Part shown: piece by piece, positions 7,239 to 11,332 of the stretch
How the letters are laid out: each line of letters begins with the position of its first letter
Position numbering within the stretch: the first letter of the stretch is position 1
Program-made: the position numbers and the translations under genes
Notes under the pieces: model-generated
Databases searched by the model: none
The model's input: only the letters and a program-made list of their open reading frames with translations
Told to the model about the DNA's origin: nothing
From: Planctomycetia bacterium
Lineage (GTDB): Bacteria > Planctomycetota > UBA1135 > GCA-002686595
Assembly (NCBI GenBank): GCA_005778045.1
Contig: SXKQ01000103.1
Coordinates: 1 to 11,332, forward strand
DNA: 11,332 bases
Direction: 5' to 3'

Positions 7239-9067
7239 AGGCTCGCGACGCGCATCACGTCGTTGTAGGTGACGTACACGAGCAGGGTCAGGATCAGCAC
7301 CATGCCAACCACCTGACTGTAGCCGTGAACGCGCTCGGAGACCGGCGAGCCCTTGAGCTTCTCGATCACGAGGAACAGGAGATGCCCGCCGTCGAGCAGC
7401 GGCACCGGCAGCACGTTGATGAACGCGAGGTTCACGCTCAGCATGCACAGGAAGAAGAACAGCTTGGCGAGGCCGAGCTCGGCCCAGCTGTAGGCGTACA
7501 CCCCGATCGAGATGATGCCGCCCATGTGCTTGCTCGAGACCTGTCCGAGCACCATGCGCTTGAGCATCAGCCAGCTGTCGGTCGCGAACTTGAACGTGGC
7601 TTGCACGCCGACGACGATCGCCTCGGAGAGCGACTCCGCGCGATAGGTGTAGAGCGCCTCGCGCTGTCCGAAGCCGTAGTCCGGCACGGACTGCGGCCCC
7701 GGCGTCACCTGCAGCTCCAGCGTCTCGCGCGCGCCGTCCGCGCCCTCGCGCAGAACCTTGAGCGTCACGCTGCGCTGCTCTGCGGCCACGCCCTGCACGA
7801 GCGGCAGGAAGTCCGATTCCCAGTCCGAGAGCTCGACCCCGTTGGCGGAGAGCAGCCGATCGCCGTCCTGCAGCGTGCCTGCGGCAGCCGAGCGCGGCGC
7901 GACGACGACTTCGCACTGCCTCACGTTGGACGCCAGCGCGACGTCGCGCGCGAAGGCCAGCGCGCTGGCGGAGTCGAGCGCATCGCCGTGCAGCGTGACG
8001 CGCTCCCCAGTCCGGTCGACCTCGATCACCAGCGGGGCGCCCGGCAGCGTCGCAAGCGCGAGATCGTTGCGCTGCAGGACGCGCCGGCCGTTGGCGCGCA
8101 CGATGCGATCTCCGGCGAGCAGGCCAAGCTCCGCCGCCGTGCTGCCCACGCGCACTTCACGCACGACCGAGAGCGCCGGCAGGAGCCCGAGCACGCGCTT
8201 GGACTCGTTGAGACTCCACTCCGGCTCGATCGAGACCTCGCGCTCGACGCCATCGGCGCCGGCCACGCGCAGGCGCAGCGGTGTTCCCGTGCGCGTCGAA
8301 ATCTCGAGCGACTCCTCAAGCGAGAATCCGGAGGGGACGCCGACGACCGCCACGATGCGATCCGCGTCCGAGAGCCCGGCGCGCGCGGCCACCGACTCGG
8401 ACGGCACGAGGATCGCGCCAGCGCGGTCGGCGCCCGGCGCGACGCCGATGGTCGCGAGCCCGAGCCGCTCGTCGTACGCAGGCTCGATCGCGACGCGCCG
8501 CGGCGCTGCCTCGCCGGGACCCTGCACCAGCAGCGACGAGTCACCTAGCGGCGCCAGCGCGATCTCCTGCGCGATGTACTCGAAGCTCGCGATCTTTGCG
8601 CCGTTGACCTCGAGGATTCGAGTGCCCGGTTCGAGCCCGGCGCGCCATGCGGGGCTGCCCGGCGCGACCGAGCCGACGACGGGCTCGTTGAACAGCACGC
8701 CATGGAACATCACGAGCGGCAGCACGATGGCGGCGAACACCATGTTCATCAGCACGCCGCCCGAATAGATGAAGAAGCGCGCGCCGACCGACTTGGTGTG
8801 CAGCTCGTCGCCGAGCGGCTTCGAGCCCGGTTCGACGGAGTCCTCGCCCGCCATGCGCACGTAGCCCCCGAGCGGCAGCATCGCGACTTGGTAGAGCGTG
8901 TCTCCACGCCGCATGCCGAACAGCTTGGGCCCGAAGCCGAGGCTGAAGGTCTCCACGCGCACCTTGCACAGGCGCGCGGCAATGAAGTGGCCAAGCTCGT
9001 GCACGAAGATCACCAGCCCGATGCCGATGGCCATCTGCAGCAGGCGCGAGAGCGATTCGAATTCCAT
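7235..9067 (-). CDS. rseP: RseP-type site-2 intramembrane metalloprotease with expanded PDZ array
   Basis: The 610-residue product is a family M50 zinc protease that cuts transmembrane substrates such as anti-sigma factors and signal-peptide remnants. The catalytic HELGH is at 23-27 within the first membrane helix. GGYVRMAGE (67-75) and NVLPVPLLDGG (551-561) match conserved family motifs; D559 would be the third zinc ligand. Membrane segments lie at about 10-30, 102-123, 535-556 and 583-601. Usual homologues have about 420-460 residues and two PDZ domains. Here the periplasmic region (about 128-460) shows four PDZ-like units, each with an SxAxxAGL/GDRI-type core near 137-153, 222-240, 309-324 and 392-409. 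The gene starts 6 bases after dxr and overlaps the UbiA-family gene, forming one operon. The dxr-rseP adjacency is common in bacteria. No clear Shine-Dalgarno is seen before the ATG. Confidence 0.93.
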   Translation of the reverse strand: MEFESLSRLLQMAIGIGLVIFVHELGHFIAARLCKVRVETFSLGFGPKLFGMRRGDTLYQVAMLPLGGYVRMAGEDSVEPGSKPLGDELHTKSVGARFFIYSGGVLMNMVFAAIVLPLVMFHGVLFNEPVVGSVAPGSPAWRAGLEPGTRILEVNGAKIASFEYIAQEIALAPLGDSSLLVQGPGEAAPRRVAIEPAYDERLGLATIGVAPGADRAGAILVPSESVAARAGLSDADRIVAVVGVPSGFSLEESLEISTRTGTPLRLRVAGADGVEREVSIEPEWSLNESKRVLGLLPALSVVREVRVGSTAAELGLLAGDRIVRANGRRVLQRNDLALATLPGAPLVIEVDRTGERVTLHGDALDSASALAFARDVALASNVRQCEVVVAPRSAAAGTLQDGDRLLSANGVELSDWESDFLPLVQGVAAEQRSVTLKVLREGADGARETLELQVTPGPQSVPDYGFGQREALYTYRAESLSEAIVVGVQATFKFATDSWLMLKRMVLGQVSSKHMGGIISIGVYAYSWAELGLAKLFFFLCMLSVNLAFINVLPVPLLDGGHLLFLVIEKLKGSPVSERVHGYSQVVGMVLILTLLVYVTYNDVMRVASL

Positions 9068-9073
9068 GGGATC

Positions 9074-10240
9074 TCAGCTGGCCGCGGGCGGGGACTGGCG
9101 CTCGATCTCGGCGTAGGCAAGGGCGCGCGCATCGGCGTCGGAGGCCAGCATGGCCCCGATCCCGCCCGTGCGCGCCGGGCGGCGCTCGAGGACGAGGCGA
9201 TTGATGCGCTCGATGTCGGTGAAGCGGATGCGACGATCGAGGAAGGCCTCCACGGCGACTTCATCCGCCGCGTTCAGGACCGCTCCGGAGTCGCCGCCCT
9301 GCTCGATGGCGCGGAAGCCGAGCGCGAGCGAGGGGAACAGGGCCGGGTCGACGGGCTCGAACGTGAGCTTGGAAAAAAGCGCGAAGTCGAAGCCGCGCAG
9401 CGGTGCATCGACGCGCTCGGGGTGATGCATGCAGTAGTGCAGCGGCCCCTTCATGTCGGGCGGACCGAGCTGCGCGAGCACGCTGCCGTCGACGAACTCG
9501 ACCATCGAGTGCACCACCGACTGGCGGTGGATCACGACTTCGATGCGCGCGCGCTCGAAGCCGAAGAGGTGGTGCACCTCGAGTACTTCGAGCGCCTTGT
9601 TCATCAGCGTCGCCGAGCCGACTGTGATGCGCCGGCCCATGGTCCACGTCGGGTGGCGCAGCGCCGCCTCGGGTCCCATCGCGGCGAGATCCTCCGGGCG
9701 CGCGTCGCGGAACGGACCACCGCTGGCTGTGAGCAGCACGCGCCGCACGCGGGCGACATCGTCGCCCCCGAGGCACTGGAAGATCGCGCACAGCTCGCTG
9801 TCGACCGGCAGGATGCGCCCGCCGCGCGAGCGCGCGAGCGCCATCAGCTCCTCACCCGCGACCACCAGCGATTCCTTGTTGGCGAGGGCGAGTCGCTTGC
9901 CGCGCTCGAGCACCGCGCGCGACGGCTCGAGTCCGCGTGCGCCGACGATTCCGTGTACCGCGAGTTCGTAGTCCGCGCGCTCGCACAGCTCGAGCGCCGC
10001 GCGCTCGCCCGACAGCACCTCGACGCTGTGCGGCAGCGCGGCGCGAGCTCGCTCGGCGGCCTCGAGGTCGGACAAGGCCAGCCAGCGCACTCCCAATTCG
10101 CGAGCTTGGGCGACGGCGCGCTCCCAGTTGGCCCCGGCTGCCAGTCCGACCACGGAGAAGGCCCCCGGGCTCGCGCGCACGACGTCGAGCGTCTGAGTGC
10201 CGATCGAGCCGGTGCTGCCGAGGACGACGAGGGAGCGCAT
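9074..10240 (-). CDS. dxr: 1-deoxy-D-xylulose-5-phosphate reductoisomerase
   Basis: This 388-residue enzyme converts DXP to 2-C-methyl-D-erythritol 4-phosphate with NADPH, the committed step of the MEP isoprenoid pathway in the cytoplasm. The NADPH loop is GSTGSIGTQTLD (8-19). LANKESLV is at 119-126. Metal ligands are D147 and E149 in VDSEL and E218 in the SATLMNKALE segment (209-218). HPTWTMG (196-202), IHRQSVVHSM (237-246) and GPPDMKGP (259-266) line the active site. Length and start (ATG, complement of 10238-10240) fit the family exactly. Two positions differ from the usual form: Gly208 stands where I/V-D-SA is common, and Arg239 where IHPQS is common. The catalytic set is complete, so the enzyme is probably active. 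It is the first gene of the dxr-rseP-UbiA operon and is divergent from the Nudix-purM gene across 131 bases. Confidence 0.96.
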   Translation of the reverse strand: MRSLVVLGSTGSIGTQTLDVVRASPGAFSVVGLAAGANWERAVAQARELGVRWLALSDLEAAERARAALPHSVEVLSGERAALELCERADYELAVHGIVGARGLEPSRAVLERGKRLALANKESLVVAGEELMALARSRGGRILPVDSELCAIFQCLGGDDVARVRRVLLTASGGPFRDARPEDLAAMGPEAALRHPTWTMGRRITVGSATLMNKALEVLEVHHLFGFERARIEVVIHRQSVVHSMVEFVDGSVLAQLGPPDMKGPLHYCMHHPERVDAPLRGFDFALFSKLTFEPVDPALFPSLALGFRAIEQGGDSGAVLNAADEVAVEAFLDRRIRFTDIERINRLVLERRPARTGGIGAMLASDADARALAYAEIERQSPPAAS

Positions 10241-10300
10241 CTGGGGCGGGTGAGGGCGGCGCCCCTTCTGGCCCTCGCGCTCGCCTGAAAGGCGCGTCGA

Positions 10301-10330
10301 TTGCCTGCGATTACGGCGCGCCGGTAGTCT
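10301..10330 (+). promoter_or_regulatory. Weak candidate sigma-70-type promoter for the Nudix-purM gene
   Basis: TTGCCT (10301-10306) and TAGTCT (10325-10330) are separated by 18 bases, 41 bases before the ATG at 10372. Matches to consensus are partial. This is the best candidate in the 131-base divergent region shared with dxr; I could not pick a convincing promoter for dxr on the opposite strand. A small hairpin, CGCCT-GAA-AGGCG, lies just upstream at 10282-10294. Confidence 0.25.
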
Positions 10331-10371
10331 AGGACCTCGAACGGGGTGGTGGAACAGCGCCCCGCACCCCA

Positions 10372-11332
10372 ATGAGCGCCCGCATCGCCCGCCATTGCCC
10401 GCAGTGCGGCTCGCCCCTCGCACGGGCCGTGGTCGAAGGCCGCGAGCGCAGCCGCTGTCCCGAGTGCAGTTTCGTCCTATACGAAAACCCCGCCTGCGCC
10501 GTGGCGGCGCTGGTGGTCGACGCGGCCGGACGGGTCCTGCTCGTGCGCCGCGCCCTAGACCCCTGCAAAGGCGACTGGGCGCTCCCGGCGGGCTTTCAGG
10601 AGATCGACGAGCAGCCGGCGCAGACCGCCGTGCGCGAGGTTCAGGAAGAGGCCGGAATCGAGATCCGGCCCCAGTCCGTGTTCGACCTGTTCCTCGTGGC
10701 CCAGCCAGGCCGCCGGGCGGTGACCTTGGCGGTCTACCTGTGCGCGCACGCGAGCGGGGAGCCCGTGCCGGGCGACGACGCCCTCGAGGCACGCTTCTTT
10801 CACCTCGAAGCGCTGCCCCCGAACATCGCCTTCGACAACCGCGAGCGGATCCTCTCGCATCTGCGCGCCGATCCTCGTTACCTTGCCTGCACCACCATGA
10901 GCACCCAATCGACCGGCGGCACGCGCTCGATCTCCTACAAAGACTCGGGCGTCGACATCGAGAAGAAGTACGGCGCCGTCGAGCGCGCCACGGACGCGAT
11001 CCGCAAAACCTTCACCAAGGGCGTGGTAGGGGATATCGGCAACTTCGGCGGCCTGTTCGACCTCGGCCGTGCCGGCGTTGGACAGGGCATGCTCGTCGCG
11101 AGCGCCGACGGCGTTGGCACCAAGCTCGAGGTCGCCAAGCGCGCCAAGGTCTACCACACCGTCGGACGCGACCTCGTCCATCACTGCATCAACGACATCC
11201 TCGTGCAGGGTGCCCGTCCCCTGTTCTTCATGGACTACGTGGCAGTGGGCAAGATGGAGCCCGAGGTCGTGGCCGAGCTGATCCGCGGCTGCGCGGAGGG
11301 TTGCGGCGAGAATGCCGTCGCGCTGCTCGGCG
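10372..11332 (+). CDS. purM: Zinc-ribbon Nudix hydrolase fused in frame to PurM (AIR synthetase), 3' end cut off
   Basis: One uninterrupted frame from ATG 10372 to the window edge (320 codons) encodes two proteins that are normally separate. Residues 1-163 form a Nudix hydrolase with an N-terminal zinc ribbon (C9, C12, C29, C32) and a perfect Nudix box from G74 to I96 (GX5EX7REVXEEXGI). The NudC signature SQPWPFP is absent. The ribbon and the LPAGF.E core resemble the Nudix_N_2 group, which acts on dinucleotides such as FAD, NADH or ADP-ribose; the substrate here is unknown. From M176 the sequence is PurM, which closes FGAM to AIR with ATP in purine synthesis. SYKDSGVDI (185-193) is followed by GDIGNFGG (237-244), the ATP-site DGVGTKLE (249-256), and CINDILVQG and PLFFMDY. 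The PurM start after a short linker (about 164-184) looks complete, so a separate PurM could also start internally. Confidence 0.9.
   Translation, partial: MSARIARHCPQCGSPLARAVVEGRERSRCPECSFVLYENPACAVAALVVDAAGRVLLVRRALDPCKGDWALPAGFQEIDEQPAQTAVREVQEEAGIEIRPQSVFDLFLVAQPGRRAVTLAVYLCAHASGEPVPGDDALEARFFHLEALPPNIAFDNRERILSHLRADPRYLACTTMSTQSTGGTRSISYKDSGVDIEKKYGAVERATDAIRKTFTKGVVGDIGNFGGLFDLGRAGVGQGMLVASADGVGTKLEVAKRAKVYHTVGRDLVHHCINDILVQGARPLFFMDYVAVGKMEPEVVAELIRGCAEGCGENAVALLG
10897..11332 (+). other. purM: Possible internal start for a stand-alone PurM
   Basis: ATG at 10897-10899 lies exactly where an ordinary PurM N-terminus (MSTQSTGGTRSISYKD) would begin, in the same frame as the upstream Nudix domain. 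No Shine-Dalgarno precedes it, but neither does one precede most genes here. TACCTT at 10879-10884 is a weak -10-like hexamer. No stop codon separates the Nudix part from this ATG, so readthrough to the fusion is unavoidable if the upstream start is used. A second, PurM-only product is possible. Confidence 0.4.

Noticed and set aside
7239..7916. Upstream extension of the UbiA-family frame inside rseP
   Set aside because: The extension has no family match and lies opposite the frame of rseP; the GTG at 7238 gives a normal-length UbiA protein.
8702..10288. 528-codon + strand frame opposite rseP and dxr
   Set aside because: His/Arg/Ala-rich shadow frame; dxr and rseP on the other strand have complete catalytic motifs.
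10282..10294. Hairpin CGCCT-GAA-AGGCG in the dxr/Nudix intergenic region as an operator or riboswitch
   Set aside because: A five-pair stem is too short to support a specific regulatory claim in DNA of this composition.
10316..10323. GGCGCGCC palindrome as a protein-binding site
   Set aside because: Eight-base GC palindromes are expected by chance here, and there is no second copy nearby in a regulatory position.
10555..11184. 209-codon - strand frame opposite the Nudix-purM gene
   Set aside because: It mirrors the codons of two recognised domains and has no motif of its own.

Overview
The window is GC-rich (by eye around 70%), densely coding bacterial DNA. Strong G/C bias at third codon positions, almost no Shine-Dalgarno sequences, an ECF-type promoter motif, a HEAT-repeat lipoprotein, a degenerate pilin-like orphan and an EboC-like UbiA protein suggest a Planctomycetota-like or similar GC-rich lineage. 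This placement is an inference. The layout and gene content look chromosomal. I see no insertion sequence, phage gene, CRISPR array, tRNA or rRNA. No gap between genes exceeds about 130 bases.

Left part (2-4413, + strand). First comes the 3' portion of a membrane protein with an anti-sigma-like (zf-HC2-type) N-terminus. Its visible start carries three copies of a 15-bp in-frame repeat. A possible ECF-type promoter follows. Next is a TolC-family outer-membrane channel protein and, 28 bases on, a probable lipoprotein built of HEAT-like helical repeats. The last two probably form an operon and may act together in the envelope. No RND pump or membrane-fusion gene is visible.

Middle (4436-6267). 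A small single-pass, pilin-like protein on the - strand lies back to back with a class II CCA-adding enzyme (tRNA 3' end maturation) on the + strand. The cca stop and the stop of the next, convergent gene share the four bases CTAG.

Right part (6264-10240, - strand). This is a three-gene operon read right to left: dxr (the committed step of the MEP isoprenoid pathway), rseP (site-2 intramembrane protease, here with about four PDZ modules instead of two), and a UbiA-family prenyltransferase resembling EboC. The dxr-rseP gap is 6 bases, and rseP and the UbiA gene overlap by GTGA. The operon therefore couples isoprenoid precursor supply, membrane-protein quality control or sigma-factor signalling, and a prenyl-transfer enzyme.

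Right end (10372 to the edge, + strand). A zinc-ribbon Nudix hydrolase is joined in frame, with no stop codon, to PurM (AIR synthetase, purine synthesis step 5), which runs off the window. This apparent Nudix-PurM fusion is the most unusual item here.
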